The position numbers and the translations under genes are program-made. The notes beneath the pieces are model-generated. The model did not search any database. It was given only the letters and a program-made list of their open reading frames with translations, and was not told the DNA's origin. A stretch of DNA of 64,000 nt from NCBI RefSeq assembly GCF_900143255.1, contig NZ_FRDI01000004.1, positions 99,233 to 163,232 on the forward strand, given 5' to 3'. The DNA is from Desulfovibrio litoralis DSM 11393 (GTDB taxonomy: Bacteria; Desulfobacterota; Desulfovibrionia; Desulfovibrionales; Desulfovibrionaceae). Numbering within the stretch: position 1 is the first letter of the stretch; each line of letters begins with the position of its first letter. Below, one piece after another: positions 24,087 through 33,700 of the stretch.

Positions 24087-24662
24087 TTGATAAAAGCAAT
24101 ATTATTTGATGCGTTCGGTACGCTTTGTGAGATTCGTAATAAACAAAACCCTTATAAGCCGATTATTAGAGCGTGGAGTTTAGGTGTTGCCGCCGCTTAT
24201 CAAACGCTTATGACCAAAGATATTTCCGAGACAGAATTGGCTATTGAGGCGGGCTGTTCTGCTGAAGAGCTTAAAAAAATACAGGCAGGAGTTCAAACGG
24301 AAATAACTTCGATGTGTCTTTATCCTGTGCTTCAATCTATTAAAGAGCGGAATTTAAAATGGGGCATTGTTTCTAATCTTGCTACGCCTTATGCAGCCCC
24401 TTTATTAAAGTTGCTTCCGTTTCAGCCTGATGTTTGTGCGTGGTCTTTTACTACAGGTTATAGAAAGCCGGAAGAGGGTATTTATGCTTACGCTTGTGAA
24501 AAGTTGGGGTTAGGGTTTAATGACTGTTTGATGGTTGGCGACTCGTTGGAAAATGATTACAATATGCCAAAAAAACTTGGAATGCAGGCGAGATATTTAA
24601 AACGATCAGGGGTAGATAAAGACCAGTTTGATTGTATTGCTACGCTGTATGAAATTTTATGA
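24087..24662 (+). CDS. HAD-superfamily hydrolase
   Basis: This 191-aa haloacid-dehalogenase-fold hydrolase has motif I ILFDAFGTL (nucleophile Asp, with the second Asp replaced by Ala-Phe as FDAFGTL), motif II IVSNLA, motif III lysine in GYRKPEEGIYAYA and motif IV MVGDSLENDY. Probably a phosphatase or dehalogenase on a small molecule. I place the start at the TTG at 24087, with AAGGAG six bases upstream; the nearby ATG is out of frame. Confidence 0.82.
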   Translation: MIKAILFDAFGTLCEIRNKQNPYKPIIRAWSLGVAAAYQTLMTKDISETELAIEAGCSAEELKKIQAGVQTEITSMCLYPVLQSIKERNLKWGIVSNLATPYAAPLLKLLPFQPDVCAWSFTTGYRKPEEGIYAYACEKLGLGFNDCLMVGDSLENDYNMPKKLGMQARYLKRSGVDKDQFDCIATLYEIL

Positions 24663-24708
24663 TATAATTAAGAACTCTTTGTTTTGTGTTTAAAATGATT
24701 GTAAATAA

Positions 24709-24744
24709 AAGCCCCTGTACACAGAATGTGTTGTACAAGGGCTT
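24709..24744. terminator. bidirectional terminator
   Basis: AAGCCC-C-TGTACA (24709-24721) pairs with TGTACA-A-GGGCTT (24732-24744). It lies between the convergent HAD and TauE genes and has A- and T-rich flanks on either side, so it can serve both. Confidence 0.8.
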
Positions 24745-24768
24745 AGTTTGTTTTATAATATTATTCTT

Positions 24769-26007
24769 TTATGGTAATATCTTAATTCCGAATAAACCTT
24801 CTGTGGTATACTTGATACCAACATAAAGAGCTAAGACAATAAAGATTCTCTTCATCCATTTATCAGAAAGATACTTTGAAGTTTTAGGTCCTACATAAGA
24901 ACCGATAATGATACCAACAAGTTCAACACCGATTAAGTTCCAATCTATCGGTGTTCCTGCTGTCAGGAAGGTAGAAATAGAGGTAATCATACCGATTAAT
25001 ACTGCGAGGGCGGAAGTTCCTGCGGCAAGATACATTGGAAGCTGGGTAACACTGGTTAAGAAAGGAACCAATAAAAATCCGCCACCAACGCCTAAAAATG
25101 AAGCCATAGAAGCGATAACAAAACCGCCTAAAGCAATTAATACAGGGTTAAAAGAAAAATCAACACCGCAGAAGTTGAAATTTACTTTAGCGAGGCTAAT
25201 AGAGTTAATTTTAACGCCAGTCATAACGCTTTCACCTGATTGAGTGCAAGCTTTTGACATTTTTTCAAAAGCTTCGGTGGCTGCTTTGGCTTTTTTCTTG
25301 GTTGCTTGTCCGGCGGGAGTTGTTTCCCAGAACAGATAACAACCTAAGAACAGAACGAAGAGACCGAAGTAACCGGAATATTCTTTAAAGCTTATTTTGC
25401 CTGCTGTTAAAGTAGGAACAAGCCAAGAACCAAAAATAGAACCGGCACCTAAAGCTAAGGCAAGAGGAACAACAACTCTTCCCATACGCCAATAGTTAAA
25501 AGAAGAAAAGGCGGCTGAGGTTCCTACCAAACATTGGTTGGAAACACGGATAGAGTCAGTAATAACTTTATTAAGAGCAGGAGAGGTTGTTTTGAAAGAA
25601 CTAGCATAAGCTCCAAACCCAAAAATAGCCATGTGTCCAACGCTTGCCATAACTCCACCGAACGCACCAACGGTTGAGAAAATCCAACCTACCCAAACGG
25701 CCCATAAAAATGCTAAGTAAAGAGGTATATTGGGAGCACCGGGAATACCTAAAAATCCGGGTGCGGCACTTGGGTCTAAATGACCGGGTTTTGGAGCTTC
25801 ACCGGGTTGAATGGTTGGAGTTGCTTTAATTGCTTTTTCGAGCTTACTTAAGCTGTCGTTTTTAGTCGGTGTTGCCGAGCTTGATTGTGTTGTCGGTGTT
25901 GCCGTTGCATTTGTCATATTTTGTGCAAAAGCAAAAGAGCTTACGCCTAATATCGCTAACGCTGTTACAATAAGTATAATCTTTGACAAGCCATTTTTCA
26001 ATTTCAT
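24769..26007 (-). CDS. TauE/SafE-family anion (sulfite/sulfonate) exporter
   Basis: This 412-aa polytopic inner-membrane protein has an N-terminal signal-like helix, a Thr/Pro-rich linker to about residue 75, and two TauE/SafE half-repeats: the second shows ASMASFLGVGGGFLLVPFLT and AAGTSALAVLIGMITS. TauE/SafE proteins are associated with export of sulfite, sulfoacetate or related organosulfur anions. Its ATG lies two bases after the stop of the DUF169 gene, and its ribosome site is inside that gene, so they are translationally coupled. A sulfite-handling role would complement the nearby sulfonate island, but this pair lies outside attR. Confidence 0.88.
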   Translation of the reverse strand: MKLKNGLSKIILIVTALAILGVSSFAFAQNMTNATATPTTQSSSATPTKNDSLSKLEKAIKATPTIQPGEAPKPGHLDPSAAPGFLGIPGAPNIPLYLAFLWAVWVGWIFSTVGAFGGVMASVGHMAIFGFGAYASSFKTTSPALNKVITDSIRVSNQCLVGTSAAFSSFNYWRMGRVVVPLALALGAGSIFGSWLVPTLTAGKISFKEYSGYFGLFVLFLGCYLFWETTPAGQATKKKAKAATEAFEKMSKACTQSGESVMTGVKINSISLAKVNFNFCGVDFSFNPVLIALGGFVIASMASFLGVGGGFLLVPFLTSVTQLPMYLAAGTSALAVLIGMITSISTFLTAGTPIDWNLIGVELVGIIIGSYVGPKTSKYLSDKWMKRIFIVLALYVGIKYTTEGLFGIKILP

Positions 26008-26009
26008 AA

Positions 26010-26798
26010 TTATTCATCTCCTTTGTCTTTTTTGAAAATCAGTAGAGGACAGTTTTTACAAACGTCAGCACCCGGGAACGGATCTCCGGGTCTTGTAATT
26101 GAGCTTGAACCCAAATTGCGTTTACGCTCAAGCAAACGTTCGACTGTCATCAATATATGTTCTCCGGGAATTATAACGTTGACTTCGCCGCGTTCTGTTT
26201 TTCCGGAGTTATAGCTACCTGAACATGCCGGTAAAATATTGGCATGTTTGTTAAGATAGGAATATACATTTCCGCCACAAGCCGAAGAACTCATGGTTAT
26301 ATTAGCATGTAAAGGGTGAATGTCTGTTGCTGCCATCCAGTCTATAGCTAAGTGATATGATTGCATATTGTCGCAATAAAAGTGTACAGTACTAGGCGGC
26401 ATTTTAGCATCGCCTAAAGGGCCAACACCAAGAGCCTTTAATTTTCCGAGAGGAAGACGTGGTTTAGAAAGAGAAAACTTTTTAGCTTGTTCAAAATTAC
26501 GCACATATTTCATTTGAGTTTTAATTTCATCATCATCGATATCTTTCCAGCCAAAGCTAACTTTCCCGTTGGAACAAGCTAATTTATCAGGAGTTCCAAG
26601 TACTGTTTGAGCTTTCATTCGAGCTGAAACTTCCCATTGACAAAAAGTCATTGGTTTTACAGGGAGGTAAACATCATGTTTATCCTTAAATTCTTCTATT
26701 GATGCATCGTCGAAAAGAAAAGTTAAGGCAATAGGGTGGTGATATAGACGAAATTCGTCCATTAAAATCTTTTGTGCTTCTGCATAACTAAGACTCAT
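26010..26798 (-). CDS. DUF169 family protein
   Basis: This 262-aa soluble protein matches the DUF169 pattern: LYHHPIALTFLFDD near the N-terminus, PMTFCQWEVSARM, a central PPSTVHFYCDN, then SSACGGNVYSY and a cysteine-rich end (DVCKNCPLL). Conserved cysteines suggest a metal or cluster site. The biochemical function of the family is not established. It is first in a two-gene operon with the TauE/SafE exporter. GGAG precedes the ATG. Confidence 0.85.
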   Translation of the reverse strand: MSLSYAEAQKILMDEFRLYHHPIALTFLFDDASIEEFKDKHDVYLPVKPMTFCQWEVSARMKAQTVLGTPDKLACSNGKVSFGWKDIDDDEIKTQMKYVRNFEQAKKFSLSKPRLPLGKLKALGVGPLGDAKMPPSTVHFYCDNMQSYHLAIDWMAATDIHPLHANITMSSSACGGNVYSYLNKHANILPACSGSYNSGKTERGEVNVIIPGEHILMTVERLLERKRNLGSSSITRPGDPFPGADVCKNCPLLIFKKDKGDE

Positions 26799-27082
26799 AT
26801 TTTTTCTCCTTATTTTATATGTTGTTTGATTTAATGGGCTATTGTGAATTAATATACAATTAGCCTAAAACTAATTAAATTCTTACTATGATTTCATAGT
26901 AATGTCTAGGTGTAAAAAAATAATGGGTAAAACTTCTTTGTCTTTTTATTTTTACGCACTTAAGCTATTGTAAAAATTTATTTATTTTGTTTGTATCTTA
27001 AGCCTAAAAGAAGTGTATTTTTTATATTTATTTTTTTGTATCAATTTGAGGCTTGTGTATTAATAAACTTTTATATGTTTGT
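26799..27082. other. intergenic region without a gene
   Basis: This AT-rich gap between two minus-strand transcripts contains the upstream region of the DUF169/TauE operon. A short AATTAG/CTAATT repeat is present near 26858. I see no gene or RNA in it. Confidence 0.5.
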
Positions 27083-27136
27083 AATAAAAAACAACAAGCC
27101 TTTATGTATTTTTTGTCATACATAAAGGCTTGTTGT
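27083..27136 (-). terminator. terminator of pglB
   Basis: An 18-bp perfect stem (27091-27108 with 27119-27136) is followed on the minus strand by a T-run (AAAAAA at 27085-27090 on the plus strand). It lies 20 bp after the oligosaccharyltransferase stop. Confidence 0.92.
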
Positions 27137-27155
27137 GAAGTAGTTGTGAAAAAAG

Positions 27156-29426
27156 TTATTTTACTCTAAAAACTCTGGTGAAAGTATTGTCAAAGACAAG
27201 TTCAAAATAAGGGCTGAATCTTGGATCGTTTGGTTCCGATAAAAGCAGTTGAACCATCAAGGTATTATATATCTCAGAGCTTACGATAATTTTTTCTTGT
27301 GTTTTTGTGTTTAATATAAAGTGTTTTTCGGTGATTCGGAAATAGTTTTTTCTTTCTACTTTTTCCGGTGTAAAAATATCAATACTGGCGGCGTAAACCG
27401 GTTGTAAGGTTGGGTGTACTATTATTCCCGAGTCGAAGTTATATGTAATGTTTTTATTGAGATTGTTGACAAGATAATCTTTTCCTTTTTGAGTTTTAAA
27501 ATCCCAAGTTCCAAAATATGAAATCCAATGAGAGATAGGAATAAGGTCAAAATTAACAACGAGATATTGCTCTCCATATTGTTCAACCGGGGCATTAATC
27601 GGTGGTGAGTTTTCAAGCTCTTCCAATAGGGAGTGGATTTGTTCCGGAGTCATGGAATTCATAGTAGTATAGGGAGCATTATTGAGCTTGGCGGTATATT
27701 TAATAATTTGGCGAGCTAAAAAAGGGTTTTCCGTACTATAGACCAAAGCGGGAAGATATAGAGACGTTCCGCTATGTCTTGCTCCGTCTGCAATTGTATA
27801 GCGTTTGGCAAAATGGTGTGCGGCATAACCCCAGTCCCACCAGATCCAAACAAAGCTGTTAGGAGCTGTATTTTTTTTGATAAAAATTAAGGCTTCTGCG
27901 GTTTCTCTGGAAATTGAAGGTCCTAGGCTGATTTGTGATGTTTTGTTTACTATAGGTAAAGAAAGGAATAGGCTTATAATCAGGGCGGTTAAAAGCCCCA
28001 AAGATTTAGAAAATGATGTTTTAAACATATAGCTGATAAAAGAAAGCAAGCTTGCCGACCCGACAAAAAAACCGAGGCTGATAATTGGGGCACCGAACAT
28101 ACCCATTCTTCCGCCAAGCTTTAAGCTTGATAAAGAAATTGCCAACAAAGGAATTAAAAAAATAAGACTGGGGTAAAAAATAAGCAGTACAATAAATAGT
28201 ATTAAACCGCTTACAACCATAAAAGTCCAGGGGTGTAGATAGGTTAAAAGTTCTTTGAATTTTATATCATGCACTTCTACTATTGACTGAGTTACTGCAG
28301 GATATGGCAAAACAGGGTTGTTAATATTGGTTGTTGTCGGAGTGTGCTTTATATAACTCATTATTGAGGCGTAAAAATCATTCCATACGGCTTCGCTTAG
28401 GCAGAATATAGCAACAGCTAGCCAAAGCAGGGCTGTTATAAAAAAATAGAAATATTTGATTTTCTTTTCAGGTTTAAATAAAATCATTAAAAACTTGTTT
28501 AACGTTGAATTTTGTTTGTATGCTTGCTTGTTATAATATTGATAAAGCAAGATAAATAATAAGAGGCAACCACCCAAAATACCGCCATAAAAAGCATTGC
28601 TTAAAGGCAACGAAAATAAAAGAGCTTTTAGTAATAATGACTTTTTAGTATTGGGACGGGCGAAAACAAGGATAAAAAGCGGAGTAAATAAAGCAAAAAA
28701 TCTTGTGAGGTATACAAACAAAGAGTGCCAGTCTTGAGACCAATAACCTAAAAAACCCCCCAAAAACAGTAAAAAGTAAATTCCGATACCGTCTTTGTGT
28801 TCGGTTATTATATCAGGTTTTTGAGAGCTGTTTTTCAATTTTAATGATGATAATAAACGTAAAGCAATGGAAAAAGGGGAATCAATATACTTTTTTAACC
28901 AATAGGCGGGAATTAAAGGAAGAAGAACCGCAAATAAAAGAGTAATTAGGTCAGTATCATAGCTTCCAAGAGTTGTACGTCCAAAAAAACTTGGAGATAA
29001 AGAACAGATTATTCCGGCACCCATTCCGGCAAAAGGATAGCCAAGCACAGCCCCCCATAAAGTTATTGCAACGGCGATAAGACTTGCTAAAATTGGAACA
29101 AGCCAAAAAGCGACCTCGGCTGTTGGAAGTTTTGTGATTGTTGTTGCATATTTGGCGAGCAAAGACATGGGGTGTCCTTTGCCAAATTCAAAATCTTCGG
29201 CACCGGCTATCCAGTGATAAGCGTCGTGTGTTGAGAGTAAGTGTTCGCCTTCTATCATATATTCACTGTTGTTCCAAACATTCAGTTCATACATTCTTAA
29301 ACTTAAACTTAGCGAAAATGAGATAATTACGGCAAGTAAAAGAACGCCGAGCGTAACGTTTGATTGATTGCGATATGATAAAAGGTTGTTTGACCAATGA
29401 TTTTGCATTATACTTTCTGTTTGCAT
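27156..29426 (-). CDS. pglB: STT3/PglB oligosaccharyltransferase
   Basis: This 756-aa integral membrane glycosyltransferase (GT66) would transfer a lipid-linked oligosaccharide to asparagine in N-glycosylation sequons on the periplasmic side. The N-terminal two thirds contain about a dozen membrane helices; an acidic motif DAYHW near residue 68 lies in the first external loop. The signature WWDWG occurs near residue 528, at the start of the soluble C-terminal domain. It stands alone, without the usual pgl glycan genes. The start is uncertain: ATG at 29426 or 18 bases downstream. Confidence 0.9.
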   Translation of the reverse strand: MQTESIMQNHWSNNLLSYRNQSNVTLGVLLLAVIISFSLSLSLRMYELNVWNNSEYMIEGEHLLSTHDAYHWIAGAEDFEFGKGHPMSLLAKYATTITKLPTAEVAFWLVPILASLIAVAITLWGAVLGYPFAGMGAGIICSLSPSFFGRTTLGSYDTDLITLLFAVLLPLIPAYWLKKYIDSPFSIALRLLSSLKLKNSSQKPDIITEHKDGIGIYFLLFLGGFLGYWSQDWHSLFVYLTRFFALFTPLFILVFARPNTKKSLLLKALLFSLPLSNAFYGGILGGCLLLFILLYQYYNKQAYKQNSTLNKFLMILFKPEKKIKYFYFFITALLWLAVAIFCLSEAVWNDFYASIMSYIKHTPTTTNINNPVLPYPAVTQSIVEVHDIKFKELLTYLHPWTFMVVSGLILFIVLLIFYPSLIFLIPLLAISLSSLKLGGRMGMFGAPIISLGFFVGSASLLSFISYMFKTSFSKSLGLLTALIISLFLSLPIVNKTSQISLGPSISRETAEALIFIKKNTAPNSFVWIWWDWGYAAHHFAKRYTIADGARHSGTSLYLPALVYSTENPFLARQIIKYTAKLNNAPYTTMNSMTPEQIHSLLEELENSPPINAPVEQYGEQYLVVNFDLIPISHWISYFGTWDFKTQKGKDYLVNNLNKNITYNFDSGIIVHPTLQPVYAASIDIFTPEKVERKNYFRITEKHFILNTKTQEKIIVSSEIYNTLMVQLLLSEPNDPRFSPYFELVFDNTFTRVFRVK

Positions 29427-29701
29427 AAATTAAGCAAGGTGTCCTTTTGATTAAATTTTCTGGTTGTTGCCTGTATAAAATAAATTTTTGACTTGTTTTT
29501 ATTCCGTTAATATTAAATGTGTTTTGTGTGAAGACTATTCACAATAGTCTCATTTTGGTTAAAAATTTTAGGTCTTACTTTTGAAACAATACTTGTATTC
29601 TTTTAAAAAATAGTCTAGATATTTTATAAAGTATTGTGCTTTATTTTTTCTCTTACTTTACTTGTATAAATATATAAGATTTTTGAATTGAGATTTTATT
29701 G

Positions 29702-31672
29702 ATGATAAACAATAAACATTTTTATATTAAACCGTTTTTGATAAACTTTGTGGTTATCTTGCTTGTTCAAGGACTTTTTTGTTCTATTTTTTTTCAAGCT
29801 GCTTTTGCTGCACCCAATAATTCCGCGACGAAAAAATATGATGCTTTGTTGGTGGAATATAATAAGCTAAAAGCAAACAAAGATAAAGTTCGTTTTAGAC
29901 ATAACTGGGAAAAAATTATTAACGACTTTGACGAGTTAAATAGAAGCAATGATAAAGCTCTTGCTACTAAGTCATTGTTTCAACAAGCGAAAATCGCTGA
30001 AAGTTTGTCCCAATATACTCGTGCGTCTCAAGATGTTAAAAAAGCAATATCTTTATTTAATGAGTTTATAAAGCGTTATCCGAAAAGTGAATTTATTGAT
30101 AACGCCTTATATTCCCGAGGGTTGTTGTTGCTTGCTTTAAATAGTGAAACGGCAGCTCAAAAAGATTTTGAACTAATTATTGCAAAATATAAAAAATCGG
30201 AATTTGTTGATAATGCCAAGTCAGAGTTGGAAAAAATAAAAAAAGATAAGCCTAAAGTGGCGAACCCTGTTATTCCAACTACTAATGATAAATTTGAAGC
30301 TCTTCATACCGAGCTTTTAAATAATTCAAAAAATGATCAAAAAAATACAGTTAAGCCAAATATTCAAGAAAATAAAACAACAGTAAATAACGAGCCTGAT
30401 CCGGATAAAGCCCAAAAACTTTATGCTCAGGCAGTAAAAGAGTGGAAAGAAACACAAACAAAAAATAGTAAAGCTGTTAAAAATGAAGTTTGGAAGAAGC
30501 TTGCCGAAGATTTTTATCAGGCATATTTAACCGCACCAAACGGAGAAGTTGCTCCAAAAGCTTTATATCAAGCAGCCAAGGCTTACGAGTCTTTGGCTTT
30601 GCGTACTCAAAAAAACGCTGATTGGGAACAGGTAGCCACTAGTTATTTGTTGTTGGAAAAAAACTTTCCTGAGAATAGCTTGGCTGATGATGCTTTATAT
30701 TCTGCCGCTCTGATTTTTAAAGATAAATTAAAGCAAGTGGACACTGCCAAAGTACATTTTTCTTCTATTTTAAGCTTGTCAAAAAAAGGTGATATGTATG
30801 GCAAGGCACAAAAGCAGCTTTCTTCTTTAACTGCGGTTAATGCGGTTAACGTAGCAAAAGAGAATGTCTCTAAAAAAAATACAAAACTTGAAGAACAAAA
30901 AGAGAAAAACACTGAGCCAAAGGTTGATCCAAAAGTTGATTCAAAAGGGAATAGCCCTGTGCCAACAAGACTGGTAGAACAGCTTGGACTGGATATAAAA
31001 ACCATTATGATTGATGCCGGACACGGCGGTAAAGACCCGGGAGCGGTTGGTAACGGGTTAACGGAAAAGAAGATTGTTTTAAATATGGCAAAAAAACTAG
31101 GGGAAAAGCTTACTAAAATGGGGTTTAAAGTAGTTTATAGTCGAGATAAAGATGTTTTTATTCCCTTACAAAAAAGACCTATGTTCGCTAACTCCAAAAA
31201 GGTCGACTTATTTGTTTCACTCCATATAAATGCGAATCCCGACTCTCAGGTTTCCGGTATTGAAACTTATTATCTTGACGTAGCCAGCAATAGCGGGGCG
31301 ATTAAAGTTGCGGCAAGAGAAAACGGAGTGAGCATAGGGAAAATAAGTGATTTACAAGCAATTTTGGCTGATTTTATGTTGGGTTCAAAGTTGAGTGAGT
31401 CGCGAGATATTGCAAAACTTGTCTTGGAAAATATGAAAACTAGTGTTAGGGGCGGTAATTTAAAGGTTTCTGATAACGGAGTAAGGTCAGCCCCGTTTTA
31501 TGTTTTGATGGGGGCAAAAATGCCGGCGGTTTTGGTGGAAGCCGGATATTTAACTAATTCTAATGACCTTGAATTATTAAAAAATGATTTATATTTACAA
31601 AAGATAACAGATGGTATAGCTAATGCTATAATGATTTATAAAAAAAATATTACAAATATTGCTCAACGTTAA
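29702..31672 (+). CDS. amiC: N-acetylmuramoyl-L-alanine amidase with TPR-like N-terminus
   Basis: This 656-aa cell-wall hydrolase begins with a signal/anchor helix (residues 10-35), followed by two TPR-like regions (about 60-185 and 240-370) and a low-complexity linker. The C-terminal Amidase_3 domain has the zinc ligands in TIMIDAGHGGKDPGA, the E of LTEKKI, SLHINANP and the catalytic VLVEAGYLTN. It cleaves the amide bond between muramic acid and the stem peptide, acting in the periplasm. The ATG at 29702 is preferred over the TTG immediately before it. The TPR-like repeats suggest a divisome or envelope partner. Confidence 0.9.
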   Translation: MINNKHFYIKPFLINFVVILLVQGLFCSIFFQAAFAAPNNSATKKYDALLVEYNKLKANKDKVRFRHNWEKIINDFDELNRSNDKALATKSLFQQAKIAESLSQYTRASQDVKKAISLFNEFIKRYPKSEFIDNALYSRGLLLLALNSETAAQKDFELIIAKYKKSEFVDNAKSELEKIKKDKPKVANPVIPTTNDKFEALHTELLNNSKNDQKNTVKPNIQENKTTVNNEPDPDKAQKLYAQAVKEWKETQTKNSKAVKNEVWKKLAEDFYQAYLTAPNGEVAPKALYQAAKAYESLALRTQKNADWEQVATSYLLLEKNFPENSLADDALYSAALIFKDKLKQVDTAKVHFSSILSLSKKGDMYGKAQKQLSSLTAVNAVNVAKENVSKKNTKLEEQKEKNTEPKVDPKVDSKGNSPVPTRLVEQLGLDIKTIMIDAGHGGKDPGAVGNGLTEKKIVLNMAKKLGEKLTKMGFKVVYSRDKDVFIPLQKRPMFANSKKVDLFVSLHINANPDSQVSGIETYYLDVASNSGAIKVAARENGVSIGKISDLQAILADFMLGSKLSESRDIAKLVLENMKTSVRGGNLKVSDNGVRSAPFYVLMGAKMPAVLVEAGYLTNSNDLELLKNDLYLQKITDGIANAIMIYKKNITNIAQR

Positions 31673-31756
31673 TCGTTTATTTTAAAAAACTAAAAAATAG
31701 GCTGAAATAACCTTGACTAATAAGTAAGTGCGATATATAAAAAGTTAGTTTTACGA

Positions 31757-31862
31757 AAAAAGTCTAGACTTTTTATCGTGATAACTATAATATAAACAAC
31801 AATGTCTTTTATTTGCTTAATGGATACAAATTTATTTAAAGTCTAAAATATACTTTAGACTT
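31757..31862. promoter_or_regulatory. two AAGTCTA palindromes upstream of the skp-lpx genes
   Basis: AAAAAGTCTAGACTTTTT (31757-31774) is a perfect 18-bp palindrome. AAGTCTAAA (31839-31847) and TTTAGACTT (31854-31862) form a second dyad built from the same half-site. They lie 20-125 bp before skp and may bind one regulator; the second could also fold as an mRNA 5' hairpin. Confidence 0.4.
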
Positions 31863-31882
31863 ATAACAAGGAGCTATATATT

Positions 31883-32446
31883 ATGGTTAAGTGTTTTTTT
31901 CTTGCTCTCGCAGGAGTAATGCTTTTTGCCGCACCTGTTTTTGCAGCAGAGCTTAAACTTGGTATTTTTAATATGCAGTACGTTGCGACTCAGTGTGATG
32001 CCGCTAAAGCTGTTCAGAAAAAAATGCAAGATCAGTTTTCCGCTGAAAAAACAGCAATTGAAAAACAAGAAGCTGAATTGAAACGTCGTGCTGAAGAAAT
32101 GCAAAAAAGTGGTGATAAAATGACTCCTGAAGCCAGAGAGGACAAAAGAACCCAATTTATCCGCATGAAACGCGACTACGAAGATAAGGCTAGAAGCTTC
32201 TTGCGTAGAGTAGAGCAAGCAGAAATGAAAGCTCGTCAAGACATTACTTTGCTTATCGTTAAAGCCGTTCAAGAAATTGGAAATGCCAAAAGTTATACTG
32301 TTATCATGGACGGTATGAGTGCCGGTGTTCTTCATGCTGATAAGAGCGTTGACGTTACTCAAGCTGTTTTAGACGAAGCAAACAAAATCTATAAAACTAG
32401 CGGAATCCCTGCGTTGCCAAGTGCAAATGCAAAGCCTAAAAAGTAA
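31883..32446 (+). CDS. skp: OmpH/Skp-family periplasmic chaperone
   Basis: This 187-aa protein has a signal peptide (FFLALAGVMLFAAPVFA) followed by KLGIFNMQYV and a long charged coiled-coil from about residue 40 to 130, typical of Skp, which holds unfolded outer-membrane proteins in the periplasm. AAGGAG precedes the ATG. The gene begins the lipid A / outer-membrane block, as in many Gram-negatives. A strong terminator at 32475 separates it from lpxD. Confidence 0.9.
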   Translation: MVKCFFLALAGVMLFAAPVFAAELKLGIFNMQYVATQCDAAKAVQKKMQDQFSAEKTAIEKQEAELKRRAEEMQKSGDKMTPEAREDKRTQFIRMKRDYEDKARSFLRRVEQAEMKARQDITLLIVKAVQEIGNAKSYTVIMDGMSAGVLHADKSVDVTQAVLDEANKIYKTSGIPALPSANAKPKK

Positions 32447-32474
32447 GCTTTTTTAAAAGCAGAGCTTTAAATTT

Positions 32475-32516
32475 TGGTCGGCTAACGCCTTTTTATGGGT
32501 TGCCGACCATTTTTTA
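32475..32516 (+). terminator. terminator after skp
   Basis: TGGTCGGC (32475-32482) pairs with GCCGACCA (32502-32509), with further pairing inside, and is followed by TTTTTT. Confidence 0.9.
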
Positions 32517-32555
32517 TGATAAAACTGTATAAATGCAAGAATATAGAGGGTGATG

Positions 32556-33596
32556 ATGGAATTTACACTTAAATTTATTGCCGATAAAATGGGGCTAGAA
32601 CTTAAAGGCGACGACTGTATTATTACCGGATTAAATACTCTTGAAGTTGCCGGACCACAGGATATAAGTTTTTTGGCTAATCCTAAATATATCTCTTCTA
32701 TTGAAACAACAAAAGCCGGGGCTGTCGTAATTTCTCCCGAATATGCTCATCTGGTTAAAAGAGCTATTATTAGTTCTAACCCTTATTTTGATTTTGCCAA
32801 ACTTTTAACATTTTTTTCCAAACCACAAGGGTCTTTTCAAGGAATCAGCCCACAAGCTTATATTCACCCTGAGGCTGAGCTTGCGGAAGATGTTACCGTA
32901 TATCCTTTTGCTTATGTTGGTGCCAAGGCAAAAATAGGCAAAGGTTCTTGTCTTTTTTCAGGCGTGTATATAGGTGAAGATTGCAAGGTTGGAGATAATT
33001 GTATTATTTATCCCAATGCCGTGTTGATGGCTTCGGTTGAACTTGGTTCTGATTCGATTATTCAGGGCGGTGTTGTGTTGGGGGCTGATGGTTTTGGCTT
33101 TGTTCCGAATGGGGATAATATTTTTAAAATTCCTCAGATTGGTAAGGTTTCAATCGGAAAAAGGGTTGAAATAGGTGCAAATGCAACTATTGACCGTGCT
33201 GCTTTGGATTATACCACAGTCGGAGATGACACGAAAATTGATAACCTTGTTCAAATAGGGCATAACTGCAAAATCGGAAACGCCTGTTTGATTGTTGCCC
33301 TTGTTGGTATTTCCGGCAGTACAAAAGTTGGCAATAGGGTAACCTTGGCCGGGCAAGCCGGTTTGTCGGGGCATTTGTCAATTGGCGATGATGTTACCGT
33401 AGGTCCGCAATCAGGAGTTGCTAAAGATATTCCTTCCAATAGCGTTGTTGGCGGTAGCCCGGCTATGGATAAAAGAGATTTTTTAAGAAACGCAATCATC
33501 GCTCCAAAGCTTCCTGAGATGTATAATAAAATAAAGGGTTTAGAAAAAGAGGTTGCCGAGTTAAAGGCTCTTGTCCAAACTTTGGCAAATAAATAA
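32556..33596 (+). CDS. lpxD: UDP-3-O-acylglucosamine N-acyltransferase
   Basis: This enzyme catalyses the third step of lipid A synthesis, transferring an acyl chain from acyl-ACP to the 2-amino group. The N-terminal LpxD domain ([13 protein letters not shown]) is followed by a left-handed beta-helix of hexapeptide repeats, with the catalytic histidine region around [11 protein letters not shown]. About 346 aa, the usual length. Three candidate starts overlap (GTG 32550, ATG 32553, ATG 32556); I use 32556 for its 6-base spacing from GAGG. fabZ and lpxA follow. Confidence 0.95.
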   Translation: MEFTLKFIADKMGLELKGDDCIITGLNTLEVAGPQDISFLANPKYISSIETTKAGAVVISPEYAHLVKRAIISSNPYFDFAKLLTFFSKPQGSFQGISPQAYIHPEAELAEDVTVYPFAYVGAKAKIGKGSCLFSGVYIGEDCKVGDNCIIYPNAVLMASVELGSDSIIQGGVVLGADGFGFVPNGDNIFKIPQIGKVSIGKRVEIGANATIDRAALDYTTVGDDTKIDNLVQIGHNCKIGNACLIVALVGISGSTKVGNRVTLAGQAGLSGHLSIGDDVTVGPQSGVAKDIPSNSVVGGSPAMDKRDFLRNAIIAPKLPEMYNKIKGLEKEVAELKALVQTLANK

Positions 33597-33700
33597 AATT
33601 TTCTACTCTTGTGTTTTTGTTTTTTATCAGTAATAATAAATAAATTCATTTTTATAAATACTGTTTATGTAACTTATAAAATTTTTAATATGGTGAATAT

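Noticed and set aside
29533-29549. GACTATT/AATAGTC hairpin upstream of the amidase as an operator
   Set aside because: It is short and isolated, and no second copy or regulator is associated, so it is not supported beyond chance in AT-rich DNA.
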